From Haberlea rhodopensis (lineage: Eukaryota; Streptophyta; Magnoliopsida; Lamiales; Gesneriaceae): DNA of 64,000 nt. The stretch is from the NCBI GenBank assembly GCA_907163345.1, contig CAJQUN010001206.1:27683-91682 (forward strand). Direction: 5' to 3'. Positions 22,707 through 33,714 of this stretch are shown in pieces. Under the pieces are notes generated by a model, which had not been told where the DNA came from, did not search any database, and saw only the letters and a program-made list of their open reading frames with translations. Position 1 is the stretch's first letter; each line of letters starts with the position of its first letter. Position numbers and translations under genes: made by a program.

Positions 22707-23041
22707 GACAGAAAGTTGAAAAATAAGATGATGTTTTATTTTGTTAAGTTTATGATGTGAGATGGTATTGAGGCATCTAATATGGTATTGTGTGGTCTTG
22801 TAGAACCATCCCAGGTACCGGCACCATCAAGGAGATAAAGTCTGTTGACTCCTCCTCCTTTTAAAAAGGTACGTAAGAGACGTACGGGCATCGGACGGTA
22901 AAACACATCTTTACACTACGACTATGCTTTTATTGCATGAGTATTCATGATGAAATGATGATGTTTATAAGATGTTTACGATGTTTATAAGATGCCTACG
23001 ATGTTGATAAGATGTTTATATATATTCATACGAAGTTATTT

Positions 23042-23255
23042 GTGGTAAGATGCCACGGGGTAAGATGCCCCATATGGTAAGAGGCCATACGATGTTATTT
23101 GTGGTAAGATGCCACGGGGTAAGATGCCCCATATGGTAAGAGGCCATACGATGTTATTTGTGGTAAGATGCCACGGGGTAAGATGCCCCACATGGTAAGA
23201 GGCCATGCGATGTTTATAATGTGGTAAGATGCCACAGGGTAAGATGCCCATATGC
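23042..23255. repeat. 59-bp minisatellite in E 5' LTR
   Basis: Four copies starting at 23042, 23101, 23160 and 23221, each with gtggtaagatgccacgggg, taagatgcccc and tggtaagaggccat. The E 3' LTR has the same four copies at 36197-36400. Confidence 0.9.
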
Positions 23256-23664
23256 ATGATTATGAATCAGGGACAACAATAAGAAGTTAATGAATAACCA
23301 GCATATTTACTTAACCAATATTTCATGCATTTACTATGATGTTAAGTAAGATTGTATATGCTTATGATGTGTTGTCCCTGTAGGTACGCTTTTGGGCTAA
23401 AGGACTAAGGGTCTGGTTGATGCATTGAGCTACGAGGAACACAGGAATGTATAGGATTCAAGTCACGATTAGTATCTACTCTAGGAGTAGTATAAATCTA
23501 AATATTAACATTCTTTTGGGAATGTAATGAATTATTTTTGAAGTCTTTTATTTTGGCCTGTAATCATGTTAGCTCATGTAACAACCAGAACCTTAAGATG
23601 TTATTAATGCATGATTAGTCCTTCTTATGTCTATTAATCACTGTTAAGGTGGGAAGACCCCACA

Positions 23665-23686
23665 TTAGTGGTATCAGAGTAGTGGT
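23665..23686 (+). other. Initiator-Met primer site of element E
   Basis: TTAGTGGTATCAGAGTAGTG follows the LTR end. It is the plant tRNA-iMet primer type with a T in place of C after GAG. Confidence 0.9.
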
Positions 23687-23868
23687 TAGATAACTCGGGA
23701 ATGAGTGAAGGGTAGCCTTAGCAATAAGTTAGCTAGGTGCTTACTTTTGAACATGTTTATATGTATGTTGCATATGAAGTAGAAGATGTTATGCTAACAT
23801 GTTTAATTATCTGACGATGTACTTTATGAACTTCTTTTGGGTATTGTTGTTAACCTTTGTGTTGCAGC

Positions 23869-24771
23869 ATGGCAGCGAATATAGAAGTGGGTGACGCTAT
23901 TAGTGTAAATGCAAGTGCTGGGCGTACGAACCCACTGCCACCACCAGCCTTGGGCGAAGAGCCTTCGGAACAGCAATTATTCCCCGGGGAGTTGAGCTTG
24001 GCTCAATTTATGATGTACCGACCCCCGATGTTCGAGGGAACTGAATCAGGGGAAAAAGCTGAGGAATGGTTGGAGAGGATTGAACAGATATTTGTGGCAG
24101 CGCCTTGTGCAAAGACGGCATGGATCAGGTTAGCAGAATTTCAGCTGGCCAAGAAGGTACTGATGTGGTGGAAGACCACAGTGATTAAGCAAGAGGCTCA
24201 GGGTCAGGAGATCAATTGGAAACTATTCAGGACTAGGTTTCTGACTCGCTATTTCTCAGCTGCTGCGAGACAGGCTAAAGAGGATGAGTTTACCAACTTG
24301 AGACAAGGTACTATGCCTGTATCCGATTATGCTCTTCATTACTGTTCCTTACTCCGGTATGTACCTCATGTGGCTGCAAATACCCAAGCTAAGATGAGGA
24401 ATTTCATGAAAGGCTTGAGGCCTGAGCTGTATGACAGGGTCGTCACTTATGGCCTACCTGTTTTGACGATGCGCTTTCACGGGCCGAACTAGCTGAACTG
24501 GGAGTTGGTGCATATCCTAATGCCGTGCCACCTCCAGCACTCCCTCAAAGATCCACTTCTGACAATTTGAAGCCCAGGGGTGATCAGTTTAAGCCTAGGG
24601 GGAACACTTCAGCGTCGAGATTCAGTGGCAAGAGGCCCGAGAATCGATGGAAAGGGAACCGTAGGAATGATGCTCCATCCGGGAGAGGACAGTCTCCGGG
24701 AGACAGATCTGGAAGAGTTCAGTGCACTCTTTGTGGGTAACCACATTTGGCAAAAGACTGCGTAGGATGCT
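23869..24771 (+). pseudogene. Gag of element E, frameshifted
   Basis: It starts at MAANIEVGDAISVNASAG, just after a gttgcag string. The gag core (EEWLERIEQIF, WWKTT, FLTRYFSAAARQ) is intact to about 24450, where a small indel changes frame. The basic linker and first zinc knuckle continue to a TAA at 24738. The second knuckle (CYVYGDRGHFA) follows in a shifted frame near 24770 and has lost a Cys. It is about 88% similar by eye to the gag at 9256-10263. Confidence 0.85.
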
Positions 24772-25690
24772 ATGTCTATGGCGACAGAGGCCACTTTGCT
24801 CGGCAGTCCCAACAGGGGAAGGCAGCAGAACTCTACAGGGAGGCCTGCGGACAGAGCGGCACAGCACATACCACCTTTTACACCGATGCAGTATGGAGGT
24901 CAGCCCACGGGGCCACCTCAGGGACAGGTGTATGCTTTGACGAGGGAGCAGGCTACAGCAGCTCTGGAGGAGGTGATAGCGGGTACGTGTCTTTTATTTA
25001 CGCACCCTGCTCTTATATTGATAGACACAGGTGCATCACACTCTTTTGTGTCGACGAGTTTTCTTGAAAGGCACCACATATGCACTTCTCCGTCGCCCAT
25101 GCCTCTTATGGTCTCGACCCCCGCGGGAAGAAGTTTGACTACAGATCAGATTGTCTATGATGGCCTCATTTATTTTGAGGATAATGAGTTAAGATCAGAT
25201 TTGATTGTGCTGGGAATGACAGACTTCGATTGCATTGTGGGCATCAATGTTCTGAACAAGTATCAGGAAGTGGTAGACTGTAGGCAGAGGACTGTCCGAT
25301 TCAGGTCTGATATGGGAGTCCAGTGGACATTCTTTGGGGATGGTTCTCGCCCAAAGATTCCGTTAATATCTGCTGTCAAGATGGCACAGTTATTGGAACG
25401 AGGTCATACAGGATACCTCATCTATGTTGTTGATGTTACTGGGAAGAAAGAAGACTTGAAAGTCGAGGATGTGCCCGTAGTGGCGGAGTTTCCTGATGTT
25501 TTTCCGGAGGAGATTCCCGGATTCCCACCGACGAGAGAGGTCGAGTTTGGGATTGAGTTACTACCAGGGACGTCTGCCATTTCTCGTGCCCCATATAGGA
25601 TGGCACCAGCAGAGCTAAGGGAGTTAAAGACTCAGTTGCAAGAGCTCCTTGATAAGGGATACATACGCCCTAGCGTATCGCCCTGGGTGC
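24772..25690 (+). pseudogene. Protease and RT start of element E
   Basis: The frame carries the gag-protease linker, the active site ILIDTGASHSFVS (DTGA at residues 85-88), TDFDCIVGINVLNKY, the EIPGFPPTREVEFGIELLPGTSAIS linker and RT up to GYIRPSVSPW. A one-base deletion in the ggggtg run near 25685 then shifts the frame. Confidence 0.9.
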
Positions 25691-26548
25691 GCCTGTTTTA
25701 TTTGTTAAGAAGAAAGATGGATCGATGCGTCTATGCATTAACTATAGGCAACTGAATAAGGCCACAGTCAAGAACAAGTATCCACTTCCGAGGATTGATG
25801 ACTTGTTTGATCAGTTGCAGGGTACGAGGCTCTATAGTAAGATCGATCTGAGGTCGGGGTACCATCAGATTCGAGTGAGGGAAGATGATGTTCAGAAGAC
25901 GACTTTTAGGACGAGATATGGGCACTATGAATTCCTGGTCATGCCTTTTGGGGTGACAAATGCCCCAGCTGTCTTCATGAGTTTGATGAACAGGGTGTCC
26001 AGCCATATTTGGATCAGTTCGTCATAGTCTTCATTGACGACATACTTATCTATTCCCGGACTGAAGAAGAACACGCGGAACACTTGAGGACAGTACTCCA
26101 GATCCTCAGGGATCATCAACTATATGCAAAGCTCAGCAAGTGCGAGTTCTGGTTGAGCAGCGTGGTATTCTTAGGCCATGTTATATCTAGCAGAGGGATA
26201 TCTGTGGATCCCAGGAAGATTGAGGCTGTGATGGAGTGGGCTGCACCCACTTCTGTGCCTAAGATACGTAGTTTTCTCGGTTTGGCAGGATATTACCGAC
26301 GTTTCGTCGAGGGTTTTTCAAAGATCGCCAAACCCCTAACACAGCTGACTCAGAAGGGAGTCCCCTTCTTTTGGTCTGAGGCTTGTGAGGAAAGTTTCCA
26401 AGAACTGAAGCGACGCTTGACTACAGCGCCTGTGTTGGTAATTCCGTCTGAGAATAAGAGATTCGCCTTATATACGGATGCATCACTACAGGGTTTGGGC
26501 TGTGTGTTGATGCAAGATAAGCACGTGGTGGCTTATGCTTCGAGGTAG
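25690..26548 (+). pseudogene. Reverse transcriptase and RNase H start of element E
   Basis: RLCINYRQLNKATVKNKYP, IDLRSGYHQIR and MPFGVTNAPAVF are followed by a one-base loss near 25998, then FIDDILIYSR in the next frame and FLGLAGYYRRFVEGF. RNase H begins with LYTDASLQGLGCVLMQDK and is interrupted by a TAG at 26546 in place of a Gln codon. Confidence 0.9.
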
Positions 26549-27615
26549 TTGAAGCCTCATGAGACCAGATACCCAGTTCATGACTTGGAGCTGGCGGCTA
26601 TCATATTTGCCTTAAATATTTGGCTGCATTATCTTTATGGTACTTCATTTACCATCTTTACGGACCATAAGAGCCTGAAGTTCTTATTCACTCAGGCAGA
26701 GTTGAATATGAGGCAAAGAAGGTGGATGGATTTACTCAAAGACTATGACTGTGAGATTGAGTACCATCCCGGTAAAGCGAACTTAATAGCAGACGCCTTA
26801 AGTCGGAAGGTGAAGAGTACTGCTGAGGATGCTATGTGTTTGTCAGCTTTGATGATTTCTTATTGCCATCTGGGCTATGATTTCGTTATAGACACGCCTG
26901 TGCGAGTGTCGACCCTATTGGCGGAGCCAGATATATTTGAAGCAATCAGGAAGGCCCAGAAGTCGGATGATGAGGTTCAGAGATGGACGTCATTGGTACT
27001 TCAAGGTCAGCCATCCAAGTTCAGAGTGGCTGAGGATGATTCTTTGAGACTGGGCAACCGATGGGTAGTCCCAGATACACCAAGTTGCGTAGAGGAATAT
27101 TGGAGCGAGCTCACAGTAGTCGGTTCAGTAACCACCCAGGAGGAAAGAAGATGTACAAAGACCTATGCGGTCAATTCTGGTGGAGACACATGAAGCTTGA
27201 GGTAATTACTTTTGTTAAAAGATGTTTGATCTGCCAGCAGGTAAAGGCAGAGAGGCAGAGGCCTGGTGGCGAGCTGAAAAGCTTAGAGGTGCCTGAATGG
27301 AAGTGGGAGCATATATCTATGGACTTTGTGACCCACTTGCCAAGGACGGCCTCAGGATTTGATGCGATCTGGGTGATCGTGGATAGGCTGACGAAGACGG
27401 CTCATTTCATCCCTTACAGTATGTCATATACATACTTGAAGATGGCCCAGATATATATACGGGATGTGGTGAGATTGCATGGTATTCCAGTCTCGATAGT
27501 GTCTGACAGAGACCCGAGGTTCACTTCACATTTTTGGGAGGGTCTCCAGACAGCTTTGGGCACAGAGGTGAGACTGAGTACGGGCTATCACCCTCAGACA
27601 GATGGCCAAACAGAG
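26549..27615 (+). pseudogene. RNase H and integrase of element E, up to the insertion
   Basis: RNase H continues with HDLELAAIIFALNIW, IFTDHKSLKFLF and IADALSRK. A shift near 27090 leads into the integrase zinc region (NHPGGKKMYKDL, CLICQQ) and core (MDFVTHLPR, IVSDRDPRF, TDGQTER). The reading frame is interrupted right after the catalytic Glu by the gag-only element, whose target site is cgtac. Confidence 0.9.
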
Positions 27616-27620
27616 CGTAC

Positions 27621-29303
27621 TGATCGCTTTTATTTTAAACAATTAATTCCAATCTAGCGATTTTAGACCGCAAGTGCACGGTGTCAAGTTTTAGTATAGA
27701 TAGGAAGATACGGATTGTCGAACCCACAAGGACTAACAAGCAAGTACCACATAAGATTTCTTTTAACTATATTTAACCTACGATAATCAATTAATAATTA
27801 AACTAAACTAAATTAAGCTACTATAATCCAACCAAAATAGTCAACGATCACGAGAAAAATCCACAAGAAAGTATCAAGACAATTATTCACCTAACCCAAC
27901 TCTTACAATTCTTTTCTTCGTACATCTCTAAGGTGACGGGTTTTTCGAATTTATTCAATATACTCTCTCGAGCTATATTAAGTCTAACATCAAATTGCAA
28001 CTAGTAACTCTCGTTCACGTAATTAACAATTTAATGTTGAATGCGCTTTATGAAAACCACTAACTTTTAGATTAAACAACCCAAAGCTATCACTCGTGTG
28101 TGATTTTATCTCTCGATCTCAATCTTTAACACACGGCATGAATTACTACATCGTATTATAATTTCATCTCTCGATCAATTATAATAAAATATCATTCAAA
28201 GGTGATCAATCCTTCAAAAGCATTAAAAACAATAACACATGCTCATAGAAGATGTATGAAATCAATGAATCAATAATATTAAAGGAAAACAATGTTTAAG
28301 ATATTTCTCAATCATCCAAAACACATAAAATCCAATAATAAATCAAAACAAATAATCGAAAAGTAAAAGCAAACTCCCAAGTCGACTCCGTTCGTTGATT
28401 CTTGATCCTTCCTCGCTTCTTTCTCGATCGTGCTCTTCGATTATCTTGTTGGCTTGTTCCAATTCCTAGGATGAAGTGGTGATGGTGGATGAAGGTTGAA
28501 TGGTAGAAGGATGGAGGTTGGATATGAAGTGAAGGAAAGGGGTGATGGACGTGAATTATATGGAAGGAGGCGTGAGATGGTGTTAGTGGAGAGTGATGGA
28601 GGTATGATGGAATTGAAGGAAAGGGGGGCTGAGATTTGGATGGTGAATGGGTGTATGGAGGTGTGGAGGCTATTCCTAGGGTTTAAAGTATGATTTGGGT
28701 TGAAATTATGGTGTATAATATATAGGGGAAAGAATTATGGACTTTCCTCTTGCATCCAAACTCTACAAGGAAGGTATTTTAATGAAAATTGCTCGTCCCG
28801 ATCGATCCGAAAGAAGAGCCGATCGATCGAGCCTTCCAGTAAGATTTTCGTGGCTTTTTCTGCCCGTCTCGATCGATCGGAAACTCTGCTCGATCGATCG
28901 GAAATCACAGTAAGTTTCTTCGCCTTTTTCAGCTTCTGGCGAGTTTTGTATTTTGGCCGTAACTTTCTCATACGAACTCCGAATTTGATGAATCAGCTGT
29001 CCACGCGAAGATAAGAGAAGGTTCTACAACTTTTATATGGACCACATTTCCAAAACATGGCTCAAACATATAGTAATTTGAAAAGAAAGGAGCAACATGT
29101 GTCTTGGATTCTGGTTTCTTCCTCTTTTCTTCAACTTTATTCATTTTTTCATCATTTTAGCTTGATTTCTTCCCCTTTTATGAATTTCAACATTGATTCA
29201 TGAAATATAGAAATATATACCATAAAACGTAAAATAACTCAAGAATCAACACGAAAACATATACATATCAAAGCATAAAAACGCGTAATATTCAACCCTA
29301 TCA
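27621..29303 (-). repeat. 3' LTR of TR-GAG1
   Basis: Paired with 32027-33709. It contains a four-unit CGATCGATC array at 28798-28900 and, on the minus strand, a TATA-like cctatatattatac just below it (28714-28727). Confidence 0.95.
28798..28900. repeat. CGATCGATCG palindrome array in TR-GAG1 3' LTR
   Basis: Four units: CGATCGATCC, CGATCGATCG, and two CGATCGATCGGAAA units 25 bp apart. The same array is at 33206-33309 in the 5' LTR. Confidence 0.85.
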
Positions 29304-30780
29304 ACTCCCCCAAACTTATCACTTAATCGTCCTCGATTAAGCATTAAGATCATAAGGTAGAGTTCATTCTTGATATTTGAAACAATTATTTCATGACTTG
29401 CTTATTCTCAGAAATCTCATGCACATATACAAAAGTTGACAATACATGTTTTCTCCTAATTCAAGCAACATATCTCAAAATCGGAACGTGTGTGTGTGCT
29501 CTAGTCAATCTCAAGTTTCATGCACATATTCAAGATCAAATCATGCTAATCAACTCAAAGTCGAGATTATCATCAAGCATTACATAGGCCTATTTTCAAA
29601 CAACTTCTCCACTAATGATAGTTACTCCCTAGACTTGGATCAAAAGGACTTTTTAAGCTTGTAATGTAAGGCCTTTGGTGTTGGCTTAAAAGAAAAGATA
29701 GGATAAGCGCAAAGAAGAGAGTATAATCATTTACAATTCAAATGTTTCGCACACATCGAGCTTCTCTTCTTTTTCTTTTATAGCCTTGGCCACTTTGGGT
29801 CTTATTTAGTCAATCTTTTTCTCAAGGCTTTTTGTCTATCTTTTTCTTTTCTCATTCATCATTTTTTTTCAATAAGCTCATCAAGGTATAATAATTCAAG
29901 TGCATCGAATGATATTCATTATACTCCCTTAGGTAAGGATAACTTTTTCATTTAGGCTCAAATAAGGGTAAGTATAATGAGTTTGCCAAGAATGTCGAAT
30001 GGGGGTCTAATCATATGCAATGTATATACCATTCTTTTTTCAATAAAGCTCAAATGGGACACTAGGGATTGATATGAATCATGGTAAGCTTGAAAGGCTC
30101 AAACGTTTCAAAGATCGCCTAGATCATTTCCAAGTCAAGTGTGTAACTATAAAATTTCGCCTCAAAGTGTCATCATCAAATAAGTTCTAGGATAACTCTA
30201 AGATGTTCAAGACAAATCGTCAAGTTCACAACAATTATCACTATTCAACATGCAATCCACAAGATCATGACTCATTGTGCTCAAATTATTCCTCATTCTT
30301 GACATGCTAACTCAAATTAGGATATTCATGTACAAGTCCAATCACAAATCAAGTTCATATGCATAGTGAGATCAAAATCCTCATTGAATAGTCACTACTA
30401 TAATTCATTCTTTTCTCAAGTTTGAACTCATAAAAAAAATTTTTAGCTCATAATAATCGGACGATTCAAGTGTCATTTAAGCACACAACATGTGGTTAAA
30501 ACAAGTAAAACATGCAAGCTACTACTCCCCCAAACTTAAATCAAACATTGCCCTCAATGTTAAAAAGAATCAAAAGGGAAAAAGTGAACTCCCCTGATCA
30601 AGACGCTTGCATGAGGGTTGAGGAAGATTTGCTTTTGAAAGCTCCACTGTTGTAGGGGTTCATCGCTCCAACCAAGTACCTAGCAAGAGAAGAATGCAAA
30701 TAGTAAAATATTCGACTTGAGAGATAAAAAAAACTAAAAAAAAAAACTGAAAATCGAATAACAAAACTAAATAACAAAAG
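29304..30780 (-). other. Non-coding 3' region of TR-GAG1
   Basis: The polypurine tract (minus strand taagtttgggggagt) lies at 29304-29318 against the 3' LTR, and a second copy lies at 30524-30538. Between them is AT-rich DNA with no credible gene. The short frames at 29393-29664 have no features of note. Confidence 0.75.
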
Positions 30781-30834
30781 GATACGCTTGGGTTGCCTCC
30801 CAAGAAGCGCTGATTTTTAGTCGTCGGCTTGACC
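30781..30834 (-). other. Conserved hairpin motif after gag (TTGGGAGGCAACCCAA)
   Basis: On the minus strand, just after the gag stop, GCGCTTCTTGGGAGGCAACC continues to a short inverted repeat TTGGG...CCCAA. The identical block follows gag in TR-GAG2 (49087-49140). I recall a similar gggaggcaaccc block in Athila/Tat elements; that link is from memory. Confidence 0.6.
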
Positions 30835-30835
30835 A

Positions 30836-31864
30836 TCAGAAGCAACCATCAAAGAGCGGCTGCCGCCCATAGTAAGTATCGTATGATACCACTAATGGGT
30901 CTTCATTCAGTATGCCCTCAAGATTGGCAAGATTGTAATAGTGTAAGCTCGTCGGTCCAACAACTTTCTTCATGAAATGGTAGGCATGGGAGAGGGATTC
31001 TCGACTTGGTTTCATATGGAGGATGTAGTGCGGTGAAGTTGGCATCGACGGAAAATATGGATCCACATATGGCATAGAACATGTCTCCATCGATGGGCTC
31101 AAATCAGAATCTTCGAAAGTCTCTTCCTTCTCCAACATCACACTCGACTCATCTTCACATGGGAACTCCTCGGATGACATCTCTGAAGTAGTCTCAATCT
31201 CTTGAAGAGGCTCAAGTTCTCTCGACTCTTCCACACTAGTAGGATCACTCCCCCAAACTTGGTTGGTTGAGTGATCGTCATCATATAACCAAACTCGATT
31301 CGTCGCCTCTTGATTTGTAGCCCTCATCTCTTCCTCTTGGTAGCTAGTTGAAATTGTTTCAATGAGGACCACCATTTGCTGCTCCAGGTGACGCATAGAG
31401 TTGTTTTGGCACTCCAAACTATTCTCAGTTGCTGCCATGAATCTCACTAAGGTATCCTCTAACTGAGTTGTGACATCTGCAGAACTATCTCTCCTCTCTT
31501 CACGATGTTCAAATGGTTGTGGCGTATCAATAGGGTAGTGAGGCTCCGGTGGGTATTGGTGACTCCAACCTTGTAGTGAAGGGTCACAATGCCAATGAAG
31601 ATCGAAGTCCGCCATATCATTGAACAGGTGCACCACACTGTCCTCATCTCTATCAACTAGGGGACTCCCAGTCATCAGTGCTCCGCTCAATACCCATTCT
31701 CGTGTCTGTGCATCCAACCCTTTGAAGAAATATTGCAGGAGAGTGTAGTTCGAAAAGTTGTGATACCGGAATGTGTTGGCCAATTCATTGAATCTCTCCC
31801 AAACAGCGTAGAACGGCTCGGAACGTTGTTGGGCAAAGCTTGTGAAGGCTTGTTGATGTAGCAT
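30836..31864 (-). CDS. Gag-like protein of TR-GAG1
   Basis: The frame is 371 codons. The start MLHQQAF (31864) is preferred to the upstream Met because the same MLHQQ follows a similar gtacttg string in TR-GAG2, and the residues before it are AT-rich filler. From this start, residues 15-60 form the retrotransposon gag core (FYAVWERFNELANTFRYHNF, LQYFFKGLDAQTREW). The middle is acidic and low-complexity, and the C-terminus ends GILNEDPLVVSYDTYYGRQPLFDG. There is no zinc knuckle. It would form or join particles; whether it is translated is unknown. Confidence 0.8.
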   Translation of the reverse strand: MLHQQAFTSFAQQRSEPFYAVWERFNELANTFRYHNFSNYTLLQYFFKGLDAQTREWVLSGALMTGSPLVDRDEDSVVHLFNDMADFDLHWHCDPSLQGWSHQYPPEPHYPIDTPQPFEHREERRDSSADVTTQLEDTLVRFMAATENSLECQNNSMRHLEQQMVVLIETISTSYQEEEMRATNQEATNRVWLYDDDHSTNQVWGSDPTSVEESRELEPLQEIETTSEMSSEEFPCEDESSVMLEKEETFEDSDLSPSMETCSMPYVDPYFPSMPTSPHYILHMKPSRESLSHAYHFMKKVVGPTSLHYYNLANLEGILNEDPLVVSYDTYYGRQPLFDGCF

Positions 31865-32003
31865 CTCCAAGTACCTCACAAGACAAATAAACAAAAACAA
31901 AATAAATATATACAAATCCTTTTTCATTTTGTTTTCGAAATATGTAAACAAAAAATGGTTAAATTACAGTCAAAGAACCTAGTATGATATTACTAAAGTT
32001 AGT

Positions 32004-32021
32004 CCCCGGCAACGGCGCCAA
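32004..32021 (-). other. tRNA-Asp primer site of TR-GAG1
   Basis: Minus strand TGGCGCCGTTGCCGGGG, six bases inside the 5' LTR. It matches the 3' end of plant tRNA-Asp exactly. Confidence 0.9.
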
Positions 32022-32026
32022 AAACT

Positions 32027-33709
32027 TGATCGCTTTTATTTTAAACAATTAATTCCAATCTAGCGATTTTAGACCGCAAGTGCACGGTGTCAAGTTTTAG
32101 TATAGATAGGAAGATACGGATTGTCGAACCCACAAGGACTAACAAGCAAGTACCACATAAGATTTCTTTTAACTATATTTAACCTACGATAATCAATTAA
32201 TAATTAAACTAAACTAAATTAAGCTACTATAATCCAACCAAAATAGTCAACGATCACGAGAAAAATCCACAAGAAAGTATCAAGACAATTATTCACCTAA
32301 CCCAACTCTTACAATTCTTTTCTTCATACATCTCTAAGGTGACGGGTTTTCCGAATTTATTCAATATACTCTCTCGAGCTATATTAAGTCTAACATCAAA
32401 TTGCAACTAGTAACTCTCGTTCACGTAATTAACAATTTAATGTTGAATGCGCTTTATGAAAACCACTAACTTTTAGATTAAACAACCCAAAGCTATCACT
32501 CGTGTGTGATTTTATCTCTCGATCTCAATCTTTAACACACGGCATGAATTACTAAATCGTATTATAATTTCATCTCTCGATCTCAATTATAATAAAATAT
32601 CATTCAAAGGTGATCAATCCTTCAAAAGCATTAAAAACAATAACACATGCTCATAGAAGATGTATGAAATCAATGAATCAATAATATTAAAGGAAAACAA
32701 TGTTTAAGATATTTCTCAATCATCCAAAACACATAAAATCCAATAATAAATCAAAACAAATAATCGAAAAGTAAAAGCAAACTCCCAAGTCGACTCCGTT
32801 CGTTGATTCTTGATCCTTCCTCGCTTCTTTCTCGATCGTGCTCTTCGATTATCTTGTTGGCTTGTTCCAATTCCTAGGATGAAGTGGTGATGGTGGATGA
32901 AGGTTGAATGGTAGAAGGATGGAGGTTGGATATGAAGTGAAGGAAAGGGGTGATGGACGTGAATTATATGGAAGGAGGCGTGAGATGGTGTTAGTGGAGA
33001 GTGATGGAGGTATGATGGAATTGAAGGAAAGGGGGGCTGAGATTTGGATGGTGAATGGGTGTATGGAGGTGTGGAGGCTATTCCTAGGGTTTAAAGTATG
33101 ATTTGGGTTGAAATTATGGTGTATAATATATAGGGGAAAGAATTATGGACTTTCCTCTTGCATCCAAACCCTACAAGGAAGGTATTTTAATGAAAATTGC
33201 TCGTCCCGATCGATCCGAAAGAAGAGCCGATCGATCGAGCCTTCCAGTAAGATTTTCGTGGCTTTTTCTGCCCGTCTCGATCGATCGGAAATTCTGCTCG
33301 ATCGATCGGAAATCACAGTAAGTTTCTTCGCCTTTTTCAGCTTCTGGCGAGTTTCGTATTTTGGCCGTAACTTTCTCATACGCTCCGAATTTGATGAATC
33401 AGCTGTCCAAGCGAAGATAAGAGAAAGTTCTACAACTTTTATATGGACCACATTTCCAAAACATGGCTCGAACATATAGTAATTTGAGGAGAAAGGAGCA
33501 ACATGTGTCTTGGATTCTGGTTTCTTCCTCTTTTCTTCAACTTTATTCATTTTTTCATCATTTTAGCTTGATTTCTTCCCCTTTTATGAATTTCAACATT
33601 GATTCATGAAATATAGAAATATATACCATAAAACGTAAAATAACTCAAGAATCAACACGAAAACATATACATATCAAAGCATAAAAACGCGTAATATTCA
33701 ACCCTATCA
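32027..33709 (-). repeat. 5' LTR of TR-GAG1
   Basis: Same structure as the 3' LTR, with the palindrome array at 33206-33309 and a TATA-like block near 33122-33135 on the minus strand. Confidence 0.95.
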
Positions 33710-33714
33710 CGTAC

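Larger units (their letters stand above)
21375..23664 (+). repeat. 5' LTR of element E
   Basis: It begins TGTAATACCCCC and ends GGGAAGACCCCACA. Candidate TATA attttatac at about 21560. GATCGATC array 22483-22706, a cttgtagaaccatcccagg block near 22800, dyad at 22868-22886, four-copy 59-bp minisatellite 23042-23255, acceptor-like ttgtccctgtag-gtac near 23380 and hairpin 23477-23491. Confidence 0.95.
27621..33709 (-). mobile_element. Gag-only LTR element TR-GAG1, inserted in element E
   Basis: LTRs 27621-29303 and 32027-33709 (1683 bp each) both run TGATAGGG to GCGATCA on the minus strand and are flanked by the 5-bp duplication cgtac (27616-27620, 33710-33714). The 2.7-kb interior holds a tRNA-Asp primer site, one gag-like gene and polypurine tracts, but no protease, RT or integrase. 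The LTRs differ at little more than a dozen positions by eye, so it is young. The architecture matches non-autonomous TR-GAG elements described from plants, probably mobilised by a Tat/Athila-type partner. Confidence 0.95.

Noticed and set aside
22445..22726. Open frames rich in DRS/SIDRS repeats across the palindrome arrays (also 28735-28971, 39591-39824, 47063-47341, 47118-47429, 56485-56844)
   Set aside because: CGATCGATCG contains no stop in several frames and is its own complement, so arrays make open frames on both strands with the same repeated residues. No conserved start, length or composition between copies.
23665..23686. Possible tRNA gene pieces at primer sites
   Set aside because: Only 12-20 bases match a tRNA end, placed exactly after LTR ends. 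They are primer-binding sites, not genes.
30524..30538. Second polypurine tract read as an additional LTR boundary
   Set aside because: No LTR end follows it, and the true boundary with paired LTRs and target duplication is at 29303/29304.
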